Below are positions 1 to 10,408 of a stretch of 36,111 nucleotides of DNA, in pieces. The DNA is from Cladosporium sp. IMV 00045 (taxonomy: Eukaryota > Ascomycota > Dothideomycetes > Cladosporiales > Cladosporiaceae). Numbering within the stretch: the stretch's first letter is position 1; every line of letters begins with the position of its first letter. Position numbers and translations under genes: made by a program. The notes beneath the pieces are model-generated. The model was given only the letters and a program-made list of their open reading frames with translations. It did not search any database and was not told where the DNA came from. The stretch spans positions 1 to 36,111 of the forward strand of contig MSJI02000455.1 in NCBI GenBank assembly GCA_001931905.2. Direction: 5' to 3'.

Positions 1-363
1 AAAAAAACCAAATCACAAGAGAAAGTACAAGAAAAATCGTCTCATGATCACAATTGTCTTGCGTGCAATTCTCTCCATGCATGCCAGCAGCATTTCCCAC
101 TCTTCTCCAGCTGTAAGAACCCAGAAGGGGGGCAAGATAAAAGAAACATCCCAAGATCAAACACCCTTCTATCCTTCCTCTAGCCTCCCTCCCTTCCTGC
201 CATTCCCAAGAAACACCAATCTCCCAATAAATGCCCATTGCCAACCCACCCCAGAAACGCCATTTCCCATCTCCCATGATTCCAAAACGACGCCAAAGAC
301 TAAGGAAATTACAAGAAAAGTTCAGAACGCTTACCGTTTTCTTTTTTCTTTCCCTTTCAACCC
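1..363. other. Intergenic, 3' side of bud6
   Basis: No gene is recognised here. The stretch is A/C-rich and would hold the 3' UTR of the minus-strand bud6 gene, whose stop codon lies at 364-366. The forward open frame through it has no family resemblance and runs on as the shadow of bud6. Confidence 0.5.
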
Positions 364-3300
364 TCAAGCAGCCGCCCCCGATTCACCACTCGGAGGCGTA
401 CTGCCCGCGTCCTCCTTGGCGTCCACAAAGCCCGATTCGGGACTACTCGTCGCGCCGTCGGGCGCTGTGCCATCTGCCGGGACTTCCAGCGCGCCATCCG
501 TCTCGTCCGACGCTGCGGCGGGCTCAGCAGGCGCCTCAGCAGCATCAACATCCCCCTCCCCCTCCGCAGCGCCATCCACAGGAGGAGCCGCCGCCGCCGC
601 CGCCGCAGCAGCAGCAGCATTCGCCTCCCTCTCCATCCTGTCCCTCTCCCTCTGCGCGACGCGCTCGTAATTCTCCTTCCGCGCCCTCTCCTCTTTCACC
701 AGCCTCATGCGCTCCACCTCTTCCACGCCGCCGCTCTTCTTCAACTTCCCCTCCTCGACGAATTTGCCCAGTTCCTTCTGAAACTCGCCGCCACGCCTGC
801 TCTCCAATTCGCGCTGGCGCGCGCGCTCCGCGCGCTCGATGGCTTCGAGGCGCGACTCGTGGTTGGGCTGGAGGGCGCGCACTTCGCCGAGCACGCCGTC
901 TTTGGCCTTCTGCGGGTCGGCGCCTTGGTCTTCCGCGTAGGGGCGGAGGGTGCGCGAGGCGGAGCGGACGGTTTTGACCGCGGCGGGCCCCTCGTCGCCC
1001 GTGCGTGGGTTGGCGAGGTTTTGCTGCTTGGTGGCTTCCTCGACGAGGGCGAAGGTGGCGGCGGCTTTCTCCAGGTCGTCTTCCAGGTCGGCGGCGAGTT
1101 CTTCCTGCATGGTGAGGAGGTCGCGGTCGTCGCACACGACTTGCAGCTCTTTCTCCCAGATCTTCGTCCACACGGGCTTCTCGCGCTTGAGGTATTCTTT
1201 GAGCTTCTTGAGATCCGCCGTGGCGGTGCTGATGTCCTTGCTGACGGTCTCGAGCTGGCGCGGGATGGGCCGCACGCCGCGCGTGACGACGTCCTTGCGC
1301 AGGTCCTCCACGATGTCTTGCAGGTCGTCGACGCGGTTGACGATCTTCTCGCTGTCGTCGGAGAGGGTCTTTTTGCCTTCGTTGACGTACGCGCGTCCGG
1401 AGCCGGAGTCCAGGTCGGGCAGGGCGGCTTTGGTGGCGGCGGGTCCGACCGATGCGGCTTTGGAGCGGATGGTCGCCATGTTGGCTTTGATGTCGTCCAC
1501 GAATGTTGTGTAGGTCTGTCGGACGACGGCAAGGTCACGGCGGAGGGACTGCACCTCACTGAGCTGCCCGTTCTTGTCCTTGATAGATACCGCACGAGAA
1601 GGCGCGGATGAAGGTGCAGTCGATGAAGCCACACTAGCCGGCGCGGGAGCTGGTGGAGGCGCTGCTGCAAGACTGGCGATCTCCTTTGCAGACGCTTCTT
1701 GTCGTTCCGAGACGCGCTGTAACGCTGATTGTTGGTCTTCCACGCTGGTCTTCATTCCTTCGATCATGCGCCGCAGCCCTCCAATCCCATCGTCGATGTG
1801 CTTCTTAACCTCATCCAGCTGCTCTACATTTAGAACAAGAACGCTACGGTCCTTGATATCGGAGAGATCTTCGACTTCATGGCGAACGCCAGAAACAGGG
1901 TCCTGAATGTAGATCTCTGGCAGGTCTACACCGTTGTTGTGCGTATTCCAAGCGAACTTCTCAATGAACGCCAACTGAAGTCTAGGAACGGACAGATCGG
2001 CACCGTCCGGCAGCACAAATTTCTTGATCTTGCTCTTGTATTGCAGGAACAGTGTGAGTTCCTTCCCGGGCTGGGGTGAGCTTTCCGGGATGAACTGTGA
2101 TTGTGGTGGTGTTCGTTGAGGAGCATGGCTGACTCGAGATGATGTGCGCCGAGCGATGGTCGACTTTCGTGATTCTGCCACGGGTGTAGCAGGCGCTGCA
2201 GGTAGTTCTTGGGGTTCAGTTTCGGGTGGTGCAAAATGGTCGTCCACTGGACCGTTGACCGTGGCACTGACACCTTCACGTGGCTCCTCCTTATTCTGTT
2301 CTGGAAAAGGGTAAGCCGGTCCAAGCTTGTCTTCGGGCGTCTTTGCGACAGGACTCTCAAGCTCGCCTTTGTCGGCAAAAGGCGGGTGTGGTGGTTCATT
2401 CTCGGAAGTTTCAGATATCCTCCTGACTTCGTGCTGCAGTCTTGAAGGTGACGGCTCGTGACCTTCGCGCTCGGTCCTGGATTTTGTCCGGTTGTGTTGC
2501 AACACACTGCGTCGAGATCGGACTGCGTTCATGGATTCACGAGCATCGCGTCCTCGATTAGGGATGGGCGAGTGTTGCGCCGGAGGTATTGTCCCAATGC
2601 CGTTCACAGATGTTCCCAAATGCTTTTGAATTTGATAGGCTGAGAAACGTCGAGATGCCCTGCGTTCCAGTTCGCCGCCTCTTTGCAAGGCCTGCAGCGC
2701 GTCATTCTGTTTTGGGGGAGGGGGCGGAGGTGTTGGTTCTGGAGATGAATGTTCGCGTTGTTCGTATCCTTGATTCGTGGGCATGGTGTCGTTCTCTGGG
2801 TAAGGTGCTATCACAGGCATGGTTTGCATTGTGTTGCTGGAGAGTGTGGAGTCTGATGTCTCCCTGCTCGGAAGCTGCGCCTGGTGCATGCTACTCTGCG
2901 GGCTGAGGTTCTGTCGTCGTGGAGAGGTGCGTCCAGGTACGCTGGTTGTCCTGGGAGGAAGGTCAGGACCTCCGAGTTCGCCGCTGCCTTGTCGCTGGGC
3001 AAATGATCGATGGCTCGAAGCTCTCGAAGGCACATCCTCCAGCTGCTGCGTCAAGTTGGACTCCAGGCTTGCATTACTGGCGGTAGAAGACTGCCTCGGC
3101 GGCCGCGCCTCTCCGCCTTCCTTCCCCCCATTTCGTTGTCGTAATCGCTGCTGTTTCTTCTTAAGCCCATGTAGCAGGTTGATAATGATGTCCCTAATGC
3201 GCGGAAGGTATTTATCCAAGCTGGCCTGATTCGCCTCTTGGCTCAAAGTGTCTTCCAAAATCGCTCGCAGCAGGTCTGGAACCGGGCCCAGATCAGATGT

Positions 3301-3629
3301 GTCTACTCCGATGGCGTTGAAGGCCCGACATGCTATGTTGAACTCATAACCCAACCGGACGTAGACATCTGAGACCTCGCTCTCGGCGGCGCTTCCCCTC
3401 GACCACATGGTCAGGGTCTCGAGGAGTTGTTTTGTGGCGACGAGGAGGTGTGTGACGGACTTTTCGATCGTCGAGAGTTGCTGCTGGGGCTGCGGTGCAT
3501 TAGCTGGCCGGTCATCTCGTGTCGAAGGTGTTCCTAGCTGTGCCTGCTTACGTTCTGTCGCCGGCTACTCCCTGAGGAGCGACCGGCAGAGCTCCCACTC
3601 GCCCTTTGTGAGTCTTCGGCCGAAGCCAT
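364..3629 (-). CDS. bud6: Bud6/Aip3-like actin and formin regulator (2 exons)
   Basis: Bud6/Aip3 helps the formin nucleate actin cables at sites of polarised growth and septation, so it should act at the hyphal tip cortex. Proposed exons are 3629-3552 and 3489-364, joined across a 62-nt intron (3490-3551) with donor GTAAGC, branch GCTAATG and acceptor GCAG. The join keeps frame and gives 1067 residues. Residues about 34-115 form the conserved helical N-terminal region (motif IEKSVTHLLVATKQLLETLT). A Ser/Pro-rich linker follows. The Aip3 core starts near residue 505 (LTLFLQYKSKIKKF) and runs through long coiled coils. The C-terminus is charged, then alanine-rich (residues about 980-990). Starting at the internal Met at 3408 would cut the conserved helix. 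The family call is firm; exon 1 is inferred from splice signals and the Ser-rich start usual for fungal homologues. Confidence 0.9.
587..619. repeat. GCC/GCA trinucleotide run coding poly-alanine in bud6
   Basis: Eleven consecutive GCC or GCA triplets on the plus strand, read on the minus strand as an alanine run in the C-terminal tail of Bud6. It is a likely site of length variation between strains. Confidence 0.85.
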
Positions 3630-4774
3630 GTTGCGCGACGTGTTTGAGTCGTATGTCGGGAGGATCGAAGTGTTGCTGGCGCGCGAGGGTGCAGCAGCGA
3701 CAGCACGGGGTGGACGCAGTAATGGTGGGAGTAGCAGTAGTAGCGCGCGAAGCAGGTGAAACACAGAGACGACGGCGCGTCCTTTGGGGTATAACAAGAA
3801 ACAAACGAAGGTAGAGGTGGCAGGTGGTTGGTGGTAGTGGGTGGTGGGTGGGTGCTAATGCACTGACTTGGGTAGTAGGACGATAGCAGCAGCGTTAGGT
3901 AGTGGTGGAGTGGTGTTGGTGCGCGTGAGCTCCAACCAAGCCCAGCCAACAGCCAGCCAGAGAGACAGACGGACAGCAAGCAAGCAGACACAAGTCCACA
4001 CCCACGACTTGCTTTCGCTTCCTCGTCTTCGCACGCAGGCGATGCCCTGATGCCCCACGGGCAGGGAAGGAGCGTGCTAGGAGCGGTGAGGGAGGATGGC
4101 AAGTATCAGGTTGAGACTTGATTTGATTAATTCCTGTGTTTTAGGGCGTGACGATGCTGATAATCATCCTTTTGGTAATTACATGCAGATGCAGCAGCAC
4201 CACTACTCGACACGTGAGAATTGTGCTTGTTATAGGTGCAAGTAGGCTAGTGATGGATTGTTATGCACGGCGTGCTTGCTTCTACAGCCTCAACAGCCCT
4301 GCCATGCCCGTGAAGAGGCACAAGAGGATCTATTTTGGCTACAGTACAGAGACCTCACGCGAGTCAACAAAGATGTGGAGAGTGGCGTAACAGGCGTTAG
4401 GCGCGCTAAGAAATCCGTCGGCAGGTGTATGTTTGGGCCTTACCGACCACTGCTTCTTACCAATTCATCAATCAAACATCACTTCTCTACTCCTCTTGAC
4501 CCTCTTGATGTCGTCTCATCTCAACATGGACCGAATGACTCCTGGGACATTCATGTCGACTCGTCTGACAAAGCTCGAGGGCAGAAAGCATGTAACAAAT
4601 TCAAAGCATTATCACGGATATGAGAAGACGCCATACGGCGAAAGTTGACCGTTTCACACCATCCAACGACGTCAATGATCCATCCTTCAAGAAAGATATA
4701 AAATCAACGATGGAAAACCTCACCACCATGTCTGGCCTTCAACTAATAACAACATCCATCTCACTCCATCCATA
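3630..4774. other. Divergent intergenic region between bud6 and the FAD monooxygenase
   Basis: No gene is recognised in this 1.1-kb stretch. It should hold both promoters. The bud6-proximal part (3800-4020) is low-complexity, with GTGG and GCAAGCAAGCAG-type runs. A CACGTG E-box core is at 4211-4216. A TATA box and a short upstream open frame next to the monooxygenase are listed separately. Confidence 0.5.
4697..4703 (+). promoter_or_regulatory. TATA box of the FAD monooxygenase
   Basis: TATAAAA lies 78 nt before the chosen ATG at 4775, a usual spacing for a fungal core promoter. No second TATA is closer. Confidence 0.55.
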
Positions 4775-4775
4775 A
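4728..4775 (+). other. Upstream ORF of 15 codons, ending in a TAATG overlap
   Basis: ATG at 4728 opens a 15-codon frame that stops at 4773-4775. The last A of its TAA is the first base of the main ATG, giving a stop-start overlap TAATG. If the transcript starts before 4728, the main protein would depend on leaky scanning or reinitiation. The TATA box is only 31 nt upstream, so the transcript may instead begin inside or after this frame. The sequence shows the frame; its use is inference. Confidence 0.5.
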
Positions 4776-6055
4776 TGTCTTCCCAAACAAGCGTCCTCAT
4801 CTCCGGCGCAGGCATAGCCGGCCCAGCCCTCGCCATCCTCCTAAACAGGAACGGCTTCAAAACCACCATCGTCGAGCGCTCCAGCACCCTCCGCACCTCC
4901 GGCCAACAAATCGACGTCGTCGGCCCAGGAATCGAACTAATCCGCCTCCTAGGCGTCGAATCCGCCATCCGCGCCCGCACCGTGCATGACGAGGGAATTA
5001 AATTCGTCACCTCCTCCAACCGAACGATTGCCTCCTTCCCAGCATCCAGCAGCACTGCCAGTCTGGTTCGCGAAATCGAGATCATGCGCGGCGACATGGC
5101 CGACATTTTCTACCAGGCCACATGCGACCAGACAGAGTACATTTTCAACGACCGCATCGACTCCCTCTCCGAAACCCCCACCGGCACCACCGTCTCCTTC
5201 AAAAACTCCCAACCCCGAACTTTCGACCTGATCATCGCTGCCGACGGCCTAAACAGCCGCACCCGCTCCCTCGCCTTCCCCCACCTTCAAGACCAAAACT
5301 CCCCCATCAAATCCCTCCACCAATGGACCGCCCTCTTCCTCATCCCCCACTCCCCCGCCGACTCAACCTGGAGCCGCGCCTACTCCGCCCCCAACGGCCG
5401 CCTGGTGCTCCTCCGACCAGACAAATCTCGCGGCCAAACGAGCGTCTACATCGGCCAAGGCCAAACCACCACCCCCATCCCGCCCACCCTCGCAGCGCAA
5501 AAATCCCTCGTCCAGTCCACTTTTGCAGATCTAGGATGGGAAACGCCGCGCATCCTCTCCCACCTGCCCGACGCGCAGAATTTCTACATACAGCAAACAG
5601 CCCAGATCAAACTCCCCCATTTCACCAACGGCAGTAGAGTCGCCCTGTTGGGAGATGCGGGCTACTGCCCCTCCCCCGTCAGCGGGCTGGGGACGACGCT
5701 CGCGCTGGTAGGCGCGTACGTTCTCGCTGGCTGTTTGGTCACGCACCGGGACGATTTGCCCGAGGCGCTCAGGCGGTATGAGCGCGAGATGAGGCCTTGG
5801 GTCGACAAGGCGCAGAGTCTGGGGCCCGGCGTGCCGGCGCTGGCGACGCCGAGGAGTGCCTGGGGGGTGGGGGTTTTGAAGCTTGTGCTGGCGGTTGTTA
5901 GTCTGGGGATGTGGATTGTGGAGAAGACGGGGTTGGGTTTGCTGGCGGGGTGGGTTTTTGCTCCACTTGGGATGCTGTTTAGGAGCGTTGGGTGGTTGGG
6001 TGGTGTGGAGAGTATGCAGTTGCCGAAGTATGAGATGATGAAGGGGATTGATTGA
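4775..6055 (+). CDS. FAD-dependent monooxygenase (UbiH/TetX-like), single exon
   Basis: A 426-residue flavoprotein hydroxylase of the PHBH fold, which uses FAD and NAD(P)H to insert oxygen into small, often aromatic, substrates; the substrate cannot be read from sequence. The dinucleotide-binding motif is at residues 10-15 (GAGIAG), followed by GQQIDVVGPG, typical of the TetX-like branch. The DG-type motif is ADGLNSR near residue 157. The GD motif is GDAGYCPSPVSGLGT near residue 290. The C-terminal 70 residues are hydrophobic (VLKLVLAVVSLGMWIV and following), suggesting membrane association. It is intronless and complete, with a TATA box and an upstream open frame before it. It is unlike the 19.6-kb monooxygenase in motif detail, so it is not a recent duplicate. 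Confidence 0.88.
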   Translation: MSSQTSVLISGAGIAGPALAILLNRNGFKTTIVERSSTLRTSGQQIDVVGPGIELIRLLGVESAIRARTVHDEGIKFVTSSNRTIASFPASSSTASLVREIEIMRGDMADIFYQATCDQTEYIFNDRIDSLSETPTGTTVSFKNSQPRTFDLIIAADGLNSRTRSLAFPHLQDQNSPIKSLHQWTALFLIPHSPADSTWSRAYSAPNGRLVLLRPDKSRGQTSVYIGQGQTTTPIPPTLAAQKSLVQSTFADLGWETPRILSHLPDAQNFYIQQTAQIKLPHFTNGSRVALLGDAGYCPSPVSGLGTTLALVGAYVLAGCLVTHRDDLPEALRRYEREMRPWVDKAQSLGPGVPALATPRSAWGVGVLKLVLAVVSLGMWIVEKTGLGLLAGWVFAPLGMLFRSVGWLGGVESMQLPKYEMMKGID

Positions 6056-6410
6056 GGGGGAGTTTGTGTTGTGTTTGGGCCCAAATATTTGATTTTTCAT
6101 GCTTGCTATCAGGGAAGTACGTGAATGCGTAAAAGAGGAAAAGAATTTCTAATAAATAGGGGAAGGAAATTCAGGAAATAGATGAGAAAGAAAGCCGCTC
6201 GTGTTAGGCGTAACGACGACGACTGTTGGGCCGCTCCTGGCCGGCTTTGTAGAAAGTAGGGAAAAAATCATCTCGTCCTTCGAATTCGCTTTTCCATCCA
6301 TCCATCCATCCATGGTCTCCGTGAAAATGCAAGAATGCACCCTCGTCTCGCCATGCTGCGTTAAGACGCATTCGGATTCAGGCGTTAGTTATCGTGAGCG
6401 CGTTCATAAT
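6056..6410. other. Convergent intergenic region
   Basis: Holds the 3' ends of the monooxygenase (+) and the deuterolysin gene (-). It includes a short TCCA microsatellite and AT-rich segments suitable for polyadenylation (for example AATAAATA near 6151). No gene is seen. Confidence 0.5.
6293..6312. repeat. TCCA microsatellite, five units
   Basis: Five uninterrupted TCCA units lie between two convergent 3' ends. No function is suggested. Confidence 0.85.
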
Positions 6411-7604
6411 TTAGCAGCCCTTGGCGATAGCTGTGAAAAGACAATCATTAGCAATGTCCCCCGAATCGCAAATCAAGAGTAAACAGCGAACATACCATCG
6501 GCGAAAAGCGCATAAGAGTCCGCATTGTTAACCGCCTGCGAGCTAGTAAGACGCGTAGAAGCCGAGTAGCCGTAAGCGTTGTCGACAGTGCCGGGGCTGT
6601 AGACCGCAGGAGCGTGGGTGGACTCGTGGAGCACAGTCGTGGCGCGGTCCTGGGCGTAGCACTGCTGGCTGCGAGCGGGCATCTGGTTGTAGAAGATCGG
6701 GCAGTAGGCGATGTAGTTGTAGGCCGGCAGGGTGTAGGCGATGACGCCGCCGGAGCAGGCGCCGTAGATGTCCGTGCAGTAGGTGCGCGTGACGCCGGAG
6801 GTGGTGGAGCCGCAGTCGTTGGCGACGGCGCGGAAGCGCGCGGCGACGGTGTTGCGCACCGAGGAGGAGGTGCTACGGAAGAAAGTGTTGAAAGTGGTGG
6901 CGGAGCCCGAGGCCGCGGCCGTGGCGGCGTTGGACGCCAGGCTGCGGCAGCTGCTGATGGCCTCGAGGATCTGGCTGCGGCGGGTGCCGGTGCAGTCGCT
7001 CTGGACGATGGTGCGCTTCTGCATCTTGTCGACGGCTTTGCTGATGGTGTGGGCCTTCTCGTAGACCACGTCGACGCTGATGCTCTCGCTGGAGTAGGAG
7101 AGGACTTCGCCGGTGAGCTCGGTGGAGTTCACGGGGGCGTAGAGGAAGTTGCCGGCGGCGGAAACGTCGTAGGAGCCGGACTCGGCGAGCTCGTAGATCT
7201 CGGCAAGCTCGATTTCGACTTCGATGGTCTCGCCGGCGGCGATGGTCTTGAAGACTTCCTCGGGGAGGTCGGAGGTCGCCATGCGCTGGTAGATACCGGT
7301 GAAGGGGGCACGGGTAGCTGCGATGTTGTCAGGAAATTGTGATTAAGACCGCTGATTATTGAGATGCTTTTCACTTACACTTTGAGGAAACGATCAGCTT
7401 GTCAGAAGGCGCGTCGTCAAGGAAGGTCTCCTTGAACATGAGGTTGTATCCTTCCTCGGCGTTGTTGGTCAAGGCAACCTTGACCTTGCTGTCCTCAACT
7501 TTGGTCAGGGTAACGGAGAGGGGGGAGTCCCTCTTTGCGAGATCGACCGCAGCGGCGCTGGCAGTGGCCGCCATGACGGCGATGGAAGGCAGAGTGAACT
7601 TCAT
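6411..7604 (-). CDS. Deuterolysin-type secreted metalloprotease (peptidase M35), 3 exons
   Basis: A secreted zinc endopeptidase of the aspzincin class. Exons are 7604-7379, 7317-6496 and 6430-6411, with introns of 61 nt (GTAAGT..CAG) and 65 nt (GTATGT, branch GCTAATG, CAG). All phases close and give 355 residues. A signal peptide covers about residues 1-18. A beta-sandwich propeptide follows and ends at a Kex2-like KR before TIVQSDCTG, leaving a mature enzyme of about 180 residues. Zinc and catalytic signature: HESTH, then GTVDNAYGY, the third-ligand motif of aspzincins. The 20-nt last exon gives the C-terminus AIAKGC; without it the chain would end wrongly in MFAVYS. Length and Cys pattern fit the family. 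It is intact, unlike the neighbouring aspartic protease. Confidence 0.95.
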
Positions 7605-8483
7605 CTTGTCGATTGAAGAAGAGGCGAGTCGAGCGAATGTGGAATGGAAGCAAAGGGTCTGTAACGAATGAAGCCGCTTTGTGATTGATGATGATGTTGA
7701 TGAAATCGTCCTCCTCCAGGGAGTTTCTTCGTGATACTTATACCTCGATCAGTCTTTGTTGAAAGATAGCAAGATACTTAACCACCTTCTCATCTCGTCA
7801 AGCGCCAGTAGAATACCTCCATCCGAAATCTAACATACAACCTTGGCGAAGTAGCCCTGGGAAGGAAGTAGATTACATCGCAGCATTGCTTGGCTTGCTC
7901 AGGCTTGAAACGGCAGGTAATTCTTCATGCCCAGTGGGTGGATAAAGAAATTGTGATACAGGTGCAGTCGAGGCCAACGGATCGGCAGTGCAGGGCGAAA
8001 CACAGTTGATTAGCAACACGCGAAACGGGTAATGGTCCGGCGCGAGCGGGTCTTTGACCATTACCTCATCTGTCGAAGGACGTTTGTTGGTCGACAGCCC
8101 ACATACGCAGGTGGCTAGGGAGAAGGCCAGTGTGAAAGATCCTTCAGGGATTGGATGATAGACTAGGAGTCTTGGAAGTTATAGCGTGGAAGTGGTAACC
8201 TCACACGCGGGACTATGCGGTTGTACGCCTGTGGCAACTGTGACAGCGGGAACCGGGAGGATTGGCTGTAAGACAAGTCCCGAGATCTTCTCCAGGATCC
8301 GAGTGTTTGGTTTGGTTATTGTTTTTCTTTCAAGTTTCCGCTTAATTGCAGCCATGGACGGCGCCATGTCGTGCGAACAACGCCAGCTTGACCAGAAGGA
8401 TTGACATCGGGTACTGAAAGCCTCGCGCTATCAACGTCGTCTTGGGTTGCATTCGCTAACATCCATAGTCCTGTACCATCGTA

Positions 8484-8507
8484 GATGCGTGGATGCGTGG
8501 ATGCGAG
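8484..8507. repeat. Three tandem copies of an 8-bp unit GATGCGTG
   Basis: Units start at 8484, 8492 and 8500; the third ends AG instead of TG. Short and intergenic. Confidence 0.75.
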
Positions 8508-9275
8508 AAAGCCATGGCATTCTGTTCGTTCATTAGATTCCAGAGATTAGTTGAAACTCTGTTCTGGCATATGCCCGGCGGTTAGGCGGGCTCGGCGCTG
8601 CGGCCTGCCAGACATTCATTATACAAAGAGCCAATCGGCGAAAAGAATCCAGGCAAATGGGCAAGGAACAGAGTGAGGCCGGCCAGGGATTGACGAGGAA
8701 TCGCCATCAAGCCATCAACGTGCTTGAAACCCATCGGCTAGAAGTCGGGGTAGGGCGAAGTCTTGGGAGCATCTTAGCGTATTCGACGGCGTGTCAAACT
8801 GCAGGTTTCGCCGGACGAAGCAAACCGTTTCTGCAGTAGTCGTAGTTGCATCATTGCTATCGATCGCTGTCATGCGGATGCATGAGATGCTTTATCAATG
8901 CGCGTGACCTGGCGAGTCTCGCGTACCAATGAAATATGGTATAGCTGCGAGCGCGGTCGCGAAGGAAGTGAGGTTGAATCCTTCCCGCCTTCCTCTTCCG
9001 GCTTGCCTCCGCCCTGCTAGTCGGGCTGGGCAGGGGAAGAATGTGTGTTTGAAGATGCGTGCCCAGCAATTGTACATGCAAGGTTTTGATTTCCGGCGCC
9101 ACCAATCAGAGCATGCTGCGAGCCGTCGGAGGTGAGCGAACCGCACTGCTGCACGCCTGGACTGTCTGGTTGCCAGCCTGCCATACAAACAATGATGTCT
9201 TCTCTGCCATCTCAGACGCCTCTGGGGGTGGCTTGCTTCAAGGGCCACGCTCTCATAGGTGGTGTTTTGTATCAT

Positions 9276-9287
9276 TTTCACGTGAAA
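9276..9287. promoter_or_regulatory. Perfect 12-bp palindrome TTTCACGTGAAA (E-box core)
   Basis: It is centred on CACGTG, the core bound by bHLH factors, about 355 nt before the ATG at 9642. The perfect symmetry extends three bases on each side. That it controls the downstream gene is only inference. Confidence 0.35.
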
Positions 9288-9641
9288 CAGAGCCTCTTGC
9301 TCGCTTGCTAACGTAATGACGATGTTTAATATAAGCTGCCTTCAACCCCGGTCAGGCCAGCTGGTTGCTGAACTTCCTCATTCTACTCACAAACACCGAG
9401 GTACTTCTATGTACTCTTATCGTGAAGTCGAACCAGGCTGAGACTATTGGCGACGAGCATCTGGAGATCGACAGACGCACATATCGAACGACCATTAGCT
9501 CCATCACGTCGACACTAAGGCACGGGTAAATCGCTCAACTATCTGCAACTGCACTCTCCAGTCACCACAAACTCGCCAAACTCCTCGATATTTCCAAGAG
9601 TTTGACTCTCATCACTCCCAAAGGCAACATCGGTTACTCAC

Positions 9642-10223
9642 ATGGCCGCTCGCATAGCAATACTTGCAACGGCAGTTCTGGGCACCCTCGCCACTCTCTA
9701 CCACTTCAGCTCCTCCTCGCAGCCCGACATTCTGCCCTCCATGGCCTCGGGCGCTTCCTCCTCCCAAGGCATCTCTGTCGAACTAGCAGCCGCCGAAGCT
9801 CCCCTAACAGTCCGAGTCACCATCCGCAACGACTCACCTGACCGTGCCTTCTCTTTCCTAACCTGGGACTCTCCCTTCGACCCACAAGCCATCAACACCG
9901 GCGTCTTCTCTCTCAAAGACGCCCAGTCTGGCGCTGAGCTCGAAGGCCCGGCCATGAAAATCAACAGGATGCTGCCTCCGCCACGTGAAGACCTCGTCGA
10001 GATCAAGCCGGGCTCTTCCGCTACTCGTGAACTCGGTTTGGCTTCGCCCTGGGTTCCGACTGACGGCAAGACGTATCAGATCCAGGCGCAGGGCAATTGG
10101 AGAGCTGCTTGGATTAAGCCTGCGGCGGATGTGTCTGATCAGGAGCTCGAGGCGATGGGCGTCGATGATGACTTGGCAAGTGCTTTCAGAAGCGGTGCTT
10201 TGGAGTTGAAGCTGGAGCAGTGA
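9642..10223 (+). CDS. Small membrane-anchored protein resembling an M35 propeptide-like beta-sandwich
   Basis: 193 residues in one exon. Residues 5-21 are hydrophobic (IAILATAVLGTLATLYHF), reading as a signal anchor or signal peptide. The rest looks like one Ig-like beta-sandwich: LTVRVTIRNDSP, FLTWDSPFDPQA, then INTGVFSL, then a KINRMLPPPREDLVEI block and SPWVPTDGKTYQIQAQGNW. That order of strands and the INxGVF and KINRMLPP blocks remind me of the non-catalytic N-terminal domain of M35-type metalloproteases and small fungal proteins sharing it. No HExxH or other catalytic motif exists. The resemblance is from memory and weak; 'conserved fungal hypothetical protein' is the safe name. An alternative Met at 9739 would lose the hydrophobic start. 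Confidence 0.7.
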   Translation: MAARIAILATAVLGTLATLYHFSSSSQPDILPSMASGASSSQGISVELAAAEAPLTVRVTIRNDSPDRAFSFLTWDSPFDPQAINTGVFSLKDAQSGAELEGPAMKINRMLPPPREDLVEIKPGSSATRELGLASPWVPTDGKTYQIQAQGNWRAAWIKPAADVSDQELEAMGVDDDLASAFRSGALELKLEQ

Positions 10224-10392
10224 TTGGTAGCTAGATGACTATGAGACTGTATGCAACCCTTATGAACTCGCCACGTGACTCACAAGCTCACACGGCATGT
10301 GATTACTGCATTTTTATGACCGTATTGAATCGTTTCATACCTGTCTACAGAAAGGAGCTTGACCAGCAAGGCACAGTTTGTACCGCATGTCC

Positions 10393-10408
10393 ACTCACTC
10401 ACTCACTC
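10393..10408. repeat. ACTC tetranucleotide repeat over a stop codon
   Basis: Four ACTC units on the plus strand. The stop codon of the minus-strand aspartic protease (TGA, 10405-10403) is part of the repeat. A change in repeat number would mostly affect the 3' UTR. Confidence 0.8.

Larger units (their letters stand above)
7605..9641. other. Two-kilobase stretch with no recognised gene
   Basis: I see no protein family, tRNA or mobile-element signature on either strand; the open frames are short and unlike known proteins. It should contain the upstream region of the deuterolysin gene (left end) and of the 193-residue protein (right end). An 8-bp tandem repeat at 8484-8507 and a 12-bp E-box palindrome at 9276-9287 stand out. 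Base composition is close to that of other intergenic parts, without the AT-richness of RIP-mutated transposons. Confidence 0.5.

Noticed and set aside
859..1611. Long forward frames opposite bud6
   Set aside because: Low-complexity Gly/Val/Phe-rich products, explained by GC-rich codons of the minus-strand gene.
10272..10282. CACGTGACTCA, overlapping E-box and Gcn4/CPC1-type sites
   Set aside because: It sits between two convergent 3' ends, not in a promoter, so a regulatory role is unlikely.
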